Assembly: GCA_944989445.1 (NCBI GenBank)
Contig: CALYLW010000341.1
Location: 1,210,230 to 1,274,229, forward strand
Direction of reading: 5' to 3'
Origin: Ampullaceana balthica
Lineage: Eukaryota; Mollusca; Gastropoda; Lymnaeidae
DNA: 64,000 bases
Positions 1-35,820 of the stretch are shown here, one piece after another. A program made the position numbers and the translations under genes. The notes below the pieces were generated by a model, which saw only the letters and a list, made by a program, of their open reading frames with translations, was not told the DNA's origin and did not search any database. Position 1 is the first letter of the stretch; every line of letters begins with the position of its first letter.

Positions 1-724
1 TTCAAAGTCATTGCATGGAACAAAGAGATGTGCTAATACAAAATGCTGTTATATCAGCCAAACAATTTGTGAAGAGATGGAAATATCAACTGAACGCCGA
101 GTTCGAAGGAGAAAAAAATATATGAGTAGGGAAAATTCAGAAGACGTGGTTCTATTGTTAGAACTAGAAGTACAACGAGAAAAGTTTTTATACATGGATG
201 GAATTATGAAAGAAAATAAAAGAAACGCTTTGATGAGTTGCATGTCCTTGCAAGAAAATATTCGTAATACCATGTAACCTACTAAATGAAGCATTTGAAC
301 ATCAAATAAATTACTCTATTGGAATTGATAAAGAACAGTTCAATATGGAAAGAAAAAGGATCCAGGTTTTTATTGCTGTACTGTACCTACACTACAAGAA
401 AATGCATTATGTTAGAAAACTGGGGGGAAAGGCCCGCTTGATCTATTAAAATTTATTCAACAGTATAGATTGGAGAATTCTGTACCCAACATTGTAATTT
501 TGCTATGAATTTTTTCAACTATTGCTATCAGTGTCGCTAGTTTATGAAAGGAGCTTCGCAAAACTGAAGTTGATAAAAAATATATCTTCGTTCTACAATG
601 AGCGATTAAAGTAAACAAAATCTTGCAATACTGTCCATAGTCCATAGAACAAGATATCACAGATAATTTTAATTTTGATAGCATAATACATGATTTTTGT
701 ATTATGAAAATTAGGAAAGTAAAT
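1..724 (+). pseudogene. Decayed hAT-type (ZMYM1-like) transposase remnant
   Basis: Open pieces in several frames read as the C-terminal half of a domesticated-type hAT transposase. An arginine/lysine-rich segment near 85-125 (RRVRRRKKYMSRE) leads to a frame change near 215-225, after which the other frame reads RFDELHVLARKYS. Around 470-600 lies a segment like the hAT dimerisation motif (YERSFAKLKLIKN in place of the usual SGERSFSKLKLIK). Near 645-715 the frame reads NFDSIIHDFCIMKIRKVN, like the usual hAT tail. Stops and frameshifts separate the pieces, so this is a dead copy. The family call rests on remembered motif patterns, not on a database search. Confidence 0.7.
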
Positions 725-732
725 GTATAAAT

Positions 733-1579
733 TAGGGCTGCGGAAATTAACGAATAATTTTTCGATTAATAGTTTTAAAAAAAGTATCGATTAAAATTAT
801 TATAATCGATAAAAATTCGATTAAAATTAAAGAAAATATTTATAATCTTTTTAAATTTTTTTTATTAATGAATAATTAATTATTAATAATTAATAATAAT
901 TTATATATTTTTTTTACGTACAAACTTCTCCCGCGTAATATTATAATTTATTTTATTACTTTATGTGGACCGGCAGAAGTCAACTAAAAAATGGCTGACA
1001 GAATCAGCGCAGTTAAATTTAAACCATATAACTAGAAAGTTGAGCAAAAATTTTGTTTTTAAACTAACTGCGGATGGCAAAGTCGAAGATGGTGAAAAAG
1101 TTTACTGTGTTCACTGCAGTGGCGTCACTACAGGGGTGCGGTGGGGGCTTGCCGCCCCGGGTGACACCATCACAAGGGGTGACACCAAAACGTAAAATTC
1201 TGTATGTTCCCGTTATTTGGAACCTAAAGACTTGGAGGAGTTCTATGGGGTAAGTCTTAAGGGGGTGACACCATGAGCTATCGCCCCGGGTGACACCAAC
1301 ACTAGTGACGCCTCTGGTTCACTGCCATAAACAATTCTCTTTTAAAGGATCAAATACATCGATGACGTACCACCTTCAGCACAAACATCCGATCAAGTAT
1401 CAACACATTGTCATAAAATTTAGTTCAAAATATTTCTTAATTTTCAATGTCCATAAGAAATGTTCAGTTTAATGACGTCATAAATTTCTATTTTTGGCTT
1501 TAATCGAAATTATCGATTAATTAATCGGTAATTTTTCAAAAGTTAACGTTTAAATTTAAATTAATCGATAACAGCCCTA
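733..1579 (+). mobile_element. hAT-type non-autonomous element, copy 1, with BED-finger remnant
   Basis: The ends are inverted (TAGGGCTG at the left, CAGCCCTA at the right) and are flanked by a perfect 8-base target duplication, gtataaat, at 725-732 and 1580-1587, which is diagnostic of hAT transposition. Subterminal sequence is AT-rich with repeated cgattaat motifs. The interior (965-1116, then 1317-1410) encodes a BED-type zinc finger: VYCVHC, then FSFKGSNTSMTYHLQHKHP. The finger is split by another element at 1117-1316. A second copy of the same family is at 30449-31251. Confidence 0.85.
1117..1316 (+). mobile_element. Nested 200-base hAT-like MITE inside the BED finger
   Basis: Inverted ends (cagtggcgtcacta and tagtgacgcctctg) are flanked by a perfect 8-base duplication, gttcactg, at 1109-1116 and 1317-1324. 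It interrupts the zinc-finger codons of the surrounding hAT element exactly between the CxxC pair and the rest of the finger. Internal repeats of gggtgacacca are visible. The same family recurs at 37551-37692 and probably in a fragment near 4620-4675. Confidence 0.85.
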
Positions 1580-1940
1580 GTATAAATATGATTACATAAT
1601 AATGTATACACATTTATTTTTTTTTAAAAATAAAAAAAATATTTATAAATACAAAATAAAAGAATAGTGATTGGTAATGTTTTTTTTGGGTGTAATTTTG
1701 GAATATGTTTTGTCTCATTTGACCTGCGACCTCAGAAACTTTCTTGTGGTCTTTAAAAAAGTATCTTGTATTTTGTAAATGTGTATTTATAGGCATATAA
1801 TCTTATGCGGCCTCTTTTATTACTGCTTACATAAATATGGCATGCAATGGTAAACATGTTCCCCACCTTTACTTCGTTTCCATTACAATTGTTTATTCAT
1901 GTTTCTTAATTTATAAAAACCATAACATAATTGACTAACT

Positions 1941-2318
1941 GGCCGTCCACAAATGACGTCACGCGATTTTGGCTGATTTCCTACCCCTTCCCCCCTTGTC
2001 ACACGTCGTCACAAAACCTTAGACCACTTCTTCAATAAGACGTCACAAAGCTTTGAAAACCCCCCCCCCATAAAAGCCGTATTTTCTGTTTCAAAATGAG
2101 GATGTTTCAAATAAAAAAATGTGTCATTTAAGTATGTTTTTAGTGTAACGCTGCATTCTAATATGGTAACACGCGTTTTACATAAACGTCATTAAATAAA
2201 GTGTCAGTCATCAAATATTTACGTGGAAATTTTATTTAAAGTGGCGCGTTTTTGATGCGATGACAAATGTGTGACTCCCCCTCCCCCCCCAGGTGCGTGA
2301 CGTCATTTATGGACGGCC
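1941..2318. mobile_element. MITE with ggccgtccacaaatgacgtca inverted ends
   Basis: The left end ggccgtccacaaatgacgtc is mirrored by gacgtcatttatggacggcc at the right. The interior is short, C-rich and non-coding, with a second tgacgtca-like box. A partial copy of the same family starts near 36436. No transposase is present. I could not fix the target duplication. Confidence 0.7.
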
Positions 2319-2727
2319 CCTAAAAAGGGCGGCAAATTGGAGACCGCCCCGGGCGGCAAAAGTTCTAGCTACGCCACTGATCGGCTGATGGAATAGATCA
2401 GGCTAATTACCTAAAATGGTATCTAAATCCCTAGAGTATGATGCTATTAATAGATGAGTGCACCGGTTGCACTTAACATTTCCAAGTCACGGATCGGAAC
2501 TGTTACTGTAAAACACGGTTGAAATAAATGCTCTTGTAATAAAAAAAATAAAAAAGTATTTCAAAAAGATGCTGGAAAGAAATAAGAAAACAAATTCCTT
2601 GGGAAACAGTTGTTTATTCAACGTGAGAAGAAGGTTAACATTTTAATCTCCCAGTCACTCCCACCACTTCACTCACTCCCCTACTTCCCATCCATCTCAT
2701 CCTCATTCTCTCTCCCCTCCTTCCCCC

Positions 2728-3028
2728 TCCGTCTCTCTCTCTCTCTCTCTCTCTCTCTTTTCTTTCTTTCTTTCTTTCTTCCCCCGCTCCCCTCTCCCTG
2801 TGCTCATCTATTCCCCAAAACCAAGCAACTAAAACCTCAGGTGAAAGTTGTTATATTTTTAATGACATTTAGATCCAGTACGAGAGATAAGTTTTGCCGA
2901 GTTGCTGGTAACGAGAATTGGTGAAACAGGTTTGGGATAACCTGTTAATGAATAATTAAATTCCCTTATATTAACTTCGCGGTCTTGTCTCTCTCCCTCC
3001 CTCTCTCTCTCTCTGTCCCTCTCTCCTC

Positions 3029-3080
<52 letters not shown>
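2728..3080. repeat. Two CT-rich microsatellite tracts
   Basis: Pure (ct)n runs lie near 2730-2760 (followed by a ttct tract) and at 2985-3080. They produce long Arg-Glu alternating open frames on the minus strand, which are artefacts of the dinucleotide. Confidence 0.95.
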
Positions 3081-3081
<1 letters not shown>

Positions 3082-3109
3082 TCTCTCTCTGTCTGTCAGT
3101 CTGTCCTGG

Positions 3110-3840
3110 GTGGTCGGAAGGGCGGAAAAACAAAAGTCAATAATGACCCACTTCCCGTAATGCGATAGAGATGAAATTTTGCACATAGACTCGTGTCACC
3201 CAACAATGCATTGCATCAAAATTTCAGATCGATCGAATGAACCGTAGTTTAATTCGTGCATTTTTAGTTTATCTCTATATAACTCAATATATCCGTCTGC
3301 TATTGTTTACATTCACGCGTCACTGAGTTCACTCCAGCCATCCACGACCGCATCATCGTGTTTTCAGCAAGAGAGTTCAGTCGCGTTCAGTCTGTAAATG
3401 TTTGTCCTGTTGGAACATAATCAATACTTTTAGTTATGTCTCATATATAAGGGATTTATAGTCAAAAACTTTGTTTTTACGGGATTGTTTAATTTATATT
3501 AATTTTCTTTGATTTGTAACTTCAAGAAGTTTTCTTCAAATATTTTTTCAGGCAGTTTTCCGAATATCTTGCTAACAATTTTTTTCTATCGAATGCATTT
3601 AAGAAAAAGACTTTGGTTATTAATTTATGACATTTGACCATCGAAATGCTATTTTGTGTCAAAACAATTGTTTTTATAATTGTAAAAAAAAATTCATATA
3701 AAATTAAAACAGATTAGTGATCGCTGTTTCAGTAAGTTCCATTTAAAGTTAATGTAACATTTCTTTATGATCTATAAATGAGATTTTACATAAATTTTGA
3801 GCCCAATGTTTTCTTTATGGTTTTAAAATTTCAGAAAAAA
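3110..3840. repeat. Diverged copy of the 507-base repeat family
   Basis: It shares with the units at 24146-26170 the block tcaaaatttcagatcgatcg (near 3217) and the end block agggatttatagtcaaaaac (near 3450), but is otherwise much diverged. It is a single, older dispersed copy. Other partial copies are near 34125-34180 and 43975-44035. Confidence 0.6.
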
Positions 3841-3867
3841 TTTAACATAAGACATATTAAAATAATT

Positions 3868-4137
3868 ATCTTATCTTATCTATCTATACAGACGCCCCTT
3901 CTATGCAGAAGATAATTGCGTCCACAGACCATGTCAGATGATCTGTTGCCAAGTGACGCAGCGTTCACAGGCCAAGGCTTTGTGGGTTCCACGCATTACC
4001 CAGCCGCCTAACTAGTGTTAGGTACCCATTCAGAGCTGGGTGACTCAGGGACGCCCTAGGCCCCGGGAACAAATCCTTGCCTTCACATGGATTCGAACCC
4101 ATGACCATCGGTACGCCAGTCGAGCGCGCTGCCACTC
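3868..4137 (-). mobile_element. tRNA-derived SINE (family A), copy 1
   Basis: Read on the minus strand, a tRNA-like head carries a box A-like stretch (gtggcagcgcgctcgactgg) and a box B (gggttcgaatcc). A body follows (tgggtaatgcgtggaaccca), then a 3' part ending in a (gataa)n tail. The last ~50 bases, with the caattatcttctgcatagaa block, match the 3' end of the LINE at 38222-40305. It inserted about 220 bases before receptor exon 3. The head is slightly 5'-truncated relative to the copy at 54966-55245. Confidence 0.8.
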
Positions 4138-4357
4138 TCAAGAGTAAAATATCAGCTGTCATAAAACATCCATTCCTTTATTTGAGTTTTCTGGAAATTA
4201 TTTCCTTTGATAAAACTATAATCGATATGTTTTACATGAAACTATAATCAACTTTCTTTTCATGAAACTAAAAACGAATTTCCTTTGAACCGAATATAAC
4301 CAAAGTTTCTTTTGATGAAGCTTTTTATCTACTTTCCTTTCTTTCCATTTTACTCAG

Positions 4358-28832
<24,475 letters not shown>

Positions 28833-28965
28833 ATATATTATTTTAATTATTTTTTTTACAACTTTGTCCATCAAATCCCCATGTTCACTTTCTCGTCTCA
28901 CTTTTTAAAAATGTAGACCTTTTAAAAAGAAATGCTAATTTCCTAGACTTTTTGTTTAGAGAGGA

Positions 28966-28980
28966 AATAAACGCAATAAA
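28966..28980 (+). terminator. Polyadenylation signals after cassette 1
   Basis: Two AATAAA hexamers nine bases apart, about 135-145 bases after the cassette-1 stop codon. They would allow transcripts to end before cassette 2. Confidence 0.55.
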
Positions 28981-29499
28981 CTTATAACCAACAAAAATGC
29001 CACCATTCTTCTTCATTTTTTTTTAATTCACAAATACGTCGGTCACGGGCGTTATCTCACCATTGTGGTGAAAGTTACCTCGGTCTATTCAGTTGCTCAT
29101 TATGTTTATTAGGAATACAAATAAATTACTATTAAAATAAACGATTAAACCTCATTATAGACTTATCTTTGAATTGTCACGAAAAATAGTGTGGCTGTTT
29201 AAAAAAAAATTTAGTAGACCGTTTTAGCGTGTGTATGTGCGCTTTTTTTAATGACGCATCTAATTTGTGGTTCTATAGCCATGCTGGCGAAATAATATCA
29301 ACAAGCCGACCCGCGTCGTAGCATACGCCTCAGAAAAAAAGAGCAATGAGACACATCGGTTAACAAAGAAAATCAGTTGACCTCCAGTTGGGTCATCGGG
29401 CGATCGGGTCGGGTTTTTATCTCGTCAAACTCCTGTCCAGCTAAATGTGTTGATTAATCTGGATACATGTTATAGCAAAGCGTTCAACATTCTTTTATA

Positions 29500-29665
29500 T
29501 AAATGGATACAAAGTAGCATTATCCTAATGACATAAAGCAGCACTCTCCTATATAACATGAAATGACATAAATTAGCACTCTCCTAAATGGCATGAAATG
29601 ACATAAAGTAGCCCTCCCCTAAGTGACATAACATAGCGCAGCATTCTCTTATCTGCATGACATGA
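29500..29665. repeat. Degenerate ~45-base tandem repeat
   Basis: Three to four diverged copies of a unit like atgacataaagcagcactct followed by cctaaatg. It lies between the two channel cassettes. Confidence 0.6.
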
Positions 29666-30051
29666 CATTTTGTTACAGTAACCTGTAAATTGACTACATA
29701 ATTGTAACATGGTACGTGTCGGTGTAACGTGATAACATGATGTGACCTATACAACGTGAAACTAATGTAACACTCTCTTTCATGACGTGACTCATCAAAC
29801 TAACAATCTCAACGATATGACAAGAGAGATCATCTCAACAGACCATAAAACGATATTAATTGGAGTCGCTTTAACACAAAAAAAATTATTTGTTACGGAT
29901 TGGTCGGATATATAATTTTTCCCAAGTCAGTGGCCACTAGGGGAAGTAATGAGTTTGAAACTATATTTTTATACTGCTGCACACATTAAATTTTAACGAC
30001 CTCAAAGTATCCCCCCCCCCAAATAAACACGTGTGGTTATCTCCCCTTCAG

Positions 30052-30224
30052 ACTGATGGTTCCGTTCACGATGCTGTCGCTGATGTGTGTTGTGCCTTTT
30101 TTCCTGTCGCCCGACGAGCCGGAGAAGTTGATGGTGTCCATTACGTTGCTGCTGGCCTTCACCGTCATGATTGACTACGTGTCCAGGAAACTGCCGCAGA
30201 CGTCGGAAAAGTTCTCCATGTTAG
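30052..30224 (+). CDS. nAChR-like TM1-TM2 exon, cassette 2
   Basis: 173 bases, the same length and phases as 23629-23801, between ccccttcag and gtaggg. TM1 reads LMVPFTMLSLMCVVPFFL, the linker SPDEPEK; TM2 starts EKLMVSITLLLAFTV and the exon ends QTSEKFSMLG. Prime numbering: Glu -1', Met 2', Thr 6', Leu 9', Asp 16', Arg 20', Lys 21'. The pore-lining residues differ from cassette 1, so conductance would differ. No extracellular exons lie between the cassettes. Confidence 0.92.
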
Positions 30225-30448
30225 GTAGGGGCACATGGTCGTTAAAAATAAGAATGAATAATGTGATTATAAAATATGCCTGTGGGATAGAAGGCATCGA
30301 GTAAAAAATAAATAAAAGCAAATTCAAAACAGTTTGGCTTTGCAAATAATCCTACTCATTTCTTTTTCTTTAATTTTTTGTTTGATAGGGTGGTAAAAAT
30401 GGGGGGGGGGTATCTTATTATACAAAGGCAGTTATAATGTCTTTTCAT

Positions 30449-31251
30449 TAGGGCTGCGGAAATTAACTATTAATTTCTCGATTAATCGTTAAAAAATTTT
30501 AACGATTAAAATTTTTTGAACGATTAATCGACCCACCACTTATAAATGTACTGGAAGTCCAAAAGTAAAATATTTCAGCCGCTAAATATAAACTAATTTC
30601 CGGACGATTACACGAACATTTTTGTTTTAAACTGTTAACTTTAATTAGGTGATTGTTCAAAATGTTGATAAAGGTTGTTTCCATTGAGAGAAATCGTTTG
30701 CCTCCTCTAAGTCTAAGCTCGTTGTTTCGTGTGCAAAGTTTAAAAAAAACTCGTTTGCAAAGTTGCACAACGTTCATTTTTTGTGCAAAATTTTACAGAT
30801 TTTTCTGCGCGGTAATTCTAAACTCCTGCGTGGCGTCGATAAAATATCTGCGCAGCGGCGCTGCTTAAAAGGATAATTGCTACCATAGTTCTAACACTTC
30901 GCTTACATATCACCTGCAAACCAAACATCCACTAAAGTATCAGAAACTTCAAATGAGACAATCTAAAGCTATGTAAACGTTTGTTCAGCTCGGCAGGTTA
31001 TATTATCAATAAGACCCGCTCATCACTTGAACCAAGTAATGTCAATACACTTATCTGTTTGCGTTGATGGTTAAAAGATGTCATATAAAGAAGTCATTCC
31101 GGTGTTATTTTATTTTCGACAAGTACGTTTAATAAATGTTACTTATGACACCATAAATTTCAATTTCGGCTTTAATCGAAATTAACTATTAATTAATCGA
31201 TAATTTTTCAAAAGTTATCGATTAATTTTAAATTAATCGATAACAGTCCTA
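30449..31251 (+). mobile_element. hAT-type non-autonomous element, copy 2
   Basis: Same family as 733-1579: left end tagggctgcggaaattaa, right end ataacagtccta, and a perfect 8-base target duplication cttttcat at 30441-30448 and 31252-31259. The interior keeps the end of a BED finger (SNTSLTYHLQTKHPLKYQ near 30895-30945). It sits in the intron between the two exons of cassette 2. Confidence 0.88.
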
Positions 31252-31456
31252 CTTTTCATTACATTAAAATGGCAAAGTTTAAATTTTTTAAGGCTCATAT
31301 ATTTGTTTATATATTTAACATTTTTATTGGTACAATTGAAATAGTTTTAATTTCTTGAAGCACGGAATTCAATACAGATTTTTTGTTTGTAAATGCTTTA
31401 TTGACTCTATTTAAATTTTTAACTGAAACGCACCACGGCATTTAAATCTACTAAAC

Positions 31457-31822
31457 TTAACACATATTATTTTGGCTTGAGACTAGTCTCTCTCTTAAGG
31501 CCATGGCTAATACCTGGGCAACCTGCTCCATCTGGTGAGCAGTGTCATATAACTTTGTCTTAACTTGGGACTCTTTTTCCTCCCTAACCTCCTGTGCTAT
31601 GTCTAGCGCGGGACACGAAGTTAACAGGTGTAGTACTGTTTCAGAGGTTAGGCTGCAATAACGGCAGTTCGAGTCCCTGATGTGGCCTAGCCTGTTGAAA
31701 TATGAGTTGGTTGGGCAATGGTCTGTTCGCATTTGAGTCACTAAACTCTGGTGTTTGCGACTCAAACTCCACCACTGATCTGATCGACTTGGCCTGGGCA
31801 TGTTAGCGAATATTGTTTTCAC
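31457..31822 (-). pseudogene. LINE C-terminal fragment (RNase H / zinc-knuckle end)
   Basis: A 121-residue minus-strand frame with the motif TNSYFNRLGHIRDSNCRYC, then ETVLHLLTSCPAL, the Cys/His-bearing tail typical of non-LTR retrotransposon polyproteins after the RNase H domain. No RT domain is attached. It is a 5'-truncated insertion of a LINE family different from that at 38222. Confidence 0.7.
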
Positions 31823-31960
31823 TGAGATTTGCTTTTCTTAGCTGTTCACGAAAAAAAAATTCCTCAATTAGTTTATGTTAACCCAGATTTTTAAAAATTA
31901 TTTCCTTTGTGAGTTATCAAGATGACGCGTTGTTTATATAGGTCACATTTGTGTTTTCAG

Positions 31961-32322
31961 TGATGTACATGACGTCACTGTTTATCCAGTCATTTTTGGG
32001 CGTGGCCTGCAATGCCTTTGTGCTGATGGTCAACAACCTTGACACGAAGCGACAAACGTCATCCGTGGCTAAAAACACCACCCCTGTGACCGTGACTACT
32101 CTAGAGGAAACAGAAACCTCTTGCAGACGCTGGGATAGTTGGATGAGAACCTGTTTCCTGTTCCCTAACCACAAATATACCACAGAGACGTCAAATCACT
32201 CACGTGATAACAAACTAGAGGAAATGTCCCGTGCCCACAGACTTAACAATTACTTCCTTGTTCTAAACATTCTTCTCCTCGTGGTTATTACTTCGTTAAA
32301 TTGGTATTTCATGTTGTTTTAG
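31961..32322 (+). CDS. nAChR-like terminal exon, cassette 2 (TM3-loop-TM4)
   Basis: Follows gtgttttcag and enters in phase 1 like the cassette-1 terminal exon. TM3 is VMYMTSLFIQSFLGVACNAF, then VLMVNNLD. The loop of about 70 residues is Thr/Ser-rich with a Cys-Trp-rich patch (CRRWDSWMRTCFLF). TM4 is NNYFLVLNILLLVVITSLNW and TAG follows MLF. The shared VAGNA / VACNA in TM3 shows it is a duplicate of 28450-28832. I found no AATAAA in the next 300 bases. Confidence 0.88.
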
Positions 32323-32460
32323 TCAACGATTTTCACCCTTGAGAAGATAGGCAAGAAATATGTTTACATTCAGTCTAACTTGCAGGTGAATGGCATGAAA
32401 GGTTGATATGAGGCGCTAAAATGCAAAGCTTGCCATTCAAAGTATTCCGTCTTCCATAAG

Positions 32461-32988
32461 GGGTTGTTCATAAAGGACACCAATGCCTCTTTTAGACATG
32501 TTCCCTTCGTCCACGTATGTATGCATCATGGGGTAACCCCAGCTCCCCCCCCCTAAACTAGCGCAGGGATTTTTAAAAAGATTTTTACAAAGAGACTAAA
32601 TTTTAATCTAAGCCTAAATAATTGTAGTCATATAATCATTTAATTGAAGTCACCAACCTGAAATTTAAAGTTAAATTGTTAAATCCAAAATCGCTATGAG
32701 TATACATTGTGATAAATTGAGATGAATGCAAAAGTAAAATTCCAGTATGATAATTATTCTTACTTGTTGGTAGTGAAGGTACATTTTCGTATCTCAAAAA
32801 GGGAGGTTTTAGTTGTTATTTTTGTTTTTAAGTTAAATTGCTATGGGCTAAAGGCAGAATGTAACACCACCCTCAAAATAGCATTACACCCCCCCTCCCA
32901 TCATGTCAGTAGATATTCATTTTAAAACTATTCTCACCCCTCATACCCTCCCCCCTCCCGTATTTGGAAGTCCTTTATGAACGGTCCC
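32461..32988. mobile_element. TIR element, gggttgttcataaaggac ends
   Basis: The left end gggttgttcataaaggac is mirrored by gtcctttatgaacggtccc at the right; the interior has C-rich boxes (ccccctaaact; ccccccctccc) and no coding frame. It is reminiscent of the ggccgtcc MITE at 1941-2318 but with different ends. Confidence 0.6.
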
Positions 32989-34489
32989 TACGAACATTTT
33001 CAGGACATCAGAGAGGCATCTTTGATTGACTCTAATGCTATATTTCATGGGAAAATTAACAATATTTTAAAAAAATTTGTTCAGTCATTCGTATTGTAAG
33101 TTCAATTTCATTACATATTATTAAAGCAATTATTGATGCAATGCAATATGATTTTTTTTATATTGGTTTTTTTTAAAATATTCATCAATGAATCATCAAG
33201 CCATATTAAAATCACACATGTTTAAGAATCTCATTTAGCACTGCTGATAAAAGATGTTTTTTTCCGATTTGGCCCATTGAAAAATGAACGGCGGACCGAC
33301 ATGTTACCTAGAAAATTATCTGATTTGATAATTGCATTGCGCTCACCAGCAACTCACATCGCGCCTCAGAAATTGATTTCGACTTTTAATCTTGGGAAAT
33401 AAAAAGTCCCTTTAATGGATCATGTAATTATGGAAAATATTGGGTTGTCGTTCTTAACAATAAGAAGTTGAGTTGATCTTTTAGTTAATTGATCTGATGT
33501 GTCGATGACAAAGGGGAATTGTTGGGCGTACGCCAATGAGGGAGGTTGAAGAGAGATCAACAGGCTGCACTGCAAGCTTGCTTATGTATTTTAACAAATA
33601 CGTGTATGTATTATACATGTTTTTAAGGGGCTGGATTTTGCGCAAAAAAAAATCTTGTATGAAATAATGGAATAAATAAATTCATGAATGGGTAAGTAGA
33701 TTAAACTCAACATTTGACAAGATAAGTGATTACAGGAAGATACAAATCGGCGGGAAAGATCCAAGATACCGGAAGTCGTGACACAGGCTTTAATTTACAA
33801 TCCCTCGTGTTTTATCGTTCGCTTTGATGGGATCTGTGTAATATATTCAGCTGACATCGTTGATAGGGAATTTTTTAAAAATAATTTTTTAAACTAAAAT
33901 CTATCGGAATTCTCTAAATTCTAAATTACTAGGGATCTGATCTATTTGCAATATGTTTATTTAAAACGATAGTTCACTTTAATTTTTACACGCTTTTATT
34001 TAAGTCACACTGATTGTATGTTGTGTGTGTGTTGTATCCGTCAAATCTTGTAACGTAAAATAAAACCACTTCTGATGATCCGAGAGATCTCAAAATTTGA
34101 CCACAGATAGATCTTGGATGACGATGCATTGTATCAAAATTTCAGATCGATCGAATGTACCGTTATTAAATAAATGCATTTTTACTTTATCTCGATATAG
34201 AATCTGTATCCGTGCTATTCTTGACTTCCTCGTGCGTGTTCACCCCCAGCCATCGGTGACCACATTCCAGGTGTTCAACAGCTCAGTAATACGAAACTTA
34301 ATCTAAATTGACATGATAATACAAGAAGAACAACTGGTGTTTTGATTATTCAAACATTCCCATTATCAATTATGTCCCTTCTCACAAACACATTTTTAAA
34401 ATAAAATATCTCAGTCGCAACCACTTTTTTAAAATAAAATACTTTTTTAAAAAATCCTTTTTTTAAAAAGGACACGCTTTTATTTACAC

Positions 34490-34990
34490 ATAGAAAGTGC
34501 ACTAAAAAGAAGAAAATAAAAATTTTAATTAAAAAAAAGGATTTTTAAAAACACGCTTTTACTTACATATAGAGAGTGCACTAAAAAGAAGAAAATAAAA
34601 ATTTTCTATGATAACAGATGAAATGACTGAACCTATCCACTGCACATAAAAGCGTGGGGCTCTCATCACAACTCTCTATCATGTACAAGGCTGCGAAACA
34701 TAAATACAAATTTGTATGAATATTAACAAACATTAAAAGTTCCACAACTTTGATCGTATACATGGTATTGTCATAATAATTAGAAATATTTATATATATA
34801 TGCAAAAGAATAGTTGCAAACAGAAATGAGTTGTGTAAATCTGAGAGATCTCAAAATTTGAGCGCCTCTCGCTTTTATGTGCAGTGGATAGGTTCACTCA
34901 TTTCACATGTTATCATAGAAAAAAAAATCTTCTTTTTAGTGCACTTTCTATATGTAAATAAAATCGTGTTTTTTAATCTTTTTTTTTAAA
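34490..34990. repeat. Fold-back repeat with ~105-base arms
   Basis: The arm near 34555-34660 (acttacatatagagagtgca through ctatccactgcacataaaag) is the inverse of the arm near 34875-34980, separated by about 200 bases. A third partial direct copy of the left arm lies at 34465-34530. RNA or single-stranded DNA here could form a long hairpin. Confidence 0.8.
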
Positions 34991-35399
34991 TATATTTTTA
35001 TCTGTTGGATTGGTTGTAAAGAATAAATAATAACCTTCTTTTTCTTTGACTTGAGGAGTCACGATCATTGTATTGGACATTCTGGCTCTAACGTATGTTG
35101 ATGCGAAGCATGAAATGAACCCCAGAAAAGATTGGAGTAAGGATGTGGTCATAGTTCATTCTCTATCTCACTAACTAACAAAAACAAGACATTCTGAATG
35201 ATTGGTAAACAATGACGAACCTCAGGGTGCTACTTACCCCCTTGTGTTTTGGCCTTAAACATTCTTTAGTGCTGGACGCAAGCAAATAATGTTATTTGAT
35301 CTGAATTTTTGGGTGTTTCGATTTGGGGTTGGTGGAGGGGTTGAGCAGCTGCGATTTGTTTGTTTTTTTTTGTTTTTTTTTATTTTTTATTTTTTTGGT

Positions 35400-35612
35400 A
35401 ACTTTTTCCCCACAGAGACTAAAGGACGTAAACCTCTCACCATCTCAATAATCGAATTTTGTGCTTCGCTTCAATATTGTATAATACAAGTTACACAAAT
35501 TATTTGTGTGATTAAAACAATAAATTATGTAATGGTTTTATTAGTGAAAAAATGAAGTATGTGCAAACGTTTCGGCAAATGCTTTCATCACAAAAATATA
35601 AATAAACAAAAG
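35400..35612 (+). other. Possible retroelement scrap
   Basis: A short frame follows a ccccacag acceptor-like site, then aacgtttcggcaaatgcttt, a phrase I associate with Penelope-like elements. No reverse transcriptase is present. Weak. Confidence 0.25.
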
Positions 35613-35614
35613 TA

Positions 35615-35820
35615 CCGTATATACTCGAATATAAGTCAAGATTTTTTTTTCAAAATTTTGAGACCAAAATCAGGGGGTCGACTTATACACGCGTAACTCA
35701 ATTTATAAACACCATGAGTTTATCGTAGCAATCTTGAAGAAAAGTAAAATTCAACTTTTCACTTGAAAAAGCAGGGGGTCGACTTATACTCGAGATCGAC
35801 TTATACTCGAGTATATACGG
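35615..35820. mobile_element. MITE with ccgtatatactcgaatataa ends
   Basis: The left end ccgtatatactcgaatataa and the right end ttatactcgagtatatacgg are inverted, flanked by TA. Internal cgacttata motifs repeat. This kind of short TA-flanked element is widespread in animals and usually mobilised by Tc1/mariner/pogo transposases. Confidence 0.8.

Noticed and set aside
3965..4162. 65-residue minus-strand frame
   Set aside because: It lies wholly inside a SINE copy.
30653..30868. 71-residue plus-strand frame
   Set aside because: It lies inside the hAT copy at 30449-31251 and matches no transposase segment that I recognise.
34070..34110. Hammerhead ribozyme core (ctgatga near cttctgatgatcc)
   Set aside because: The second conserved GAAA and the stem pairing are not present at the required spacing.
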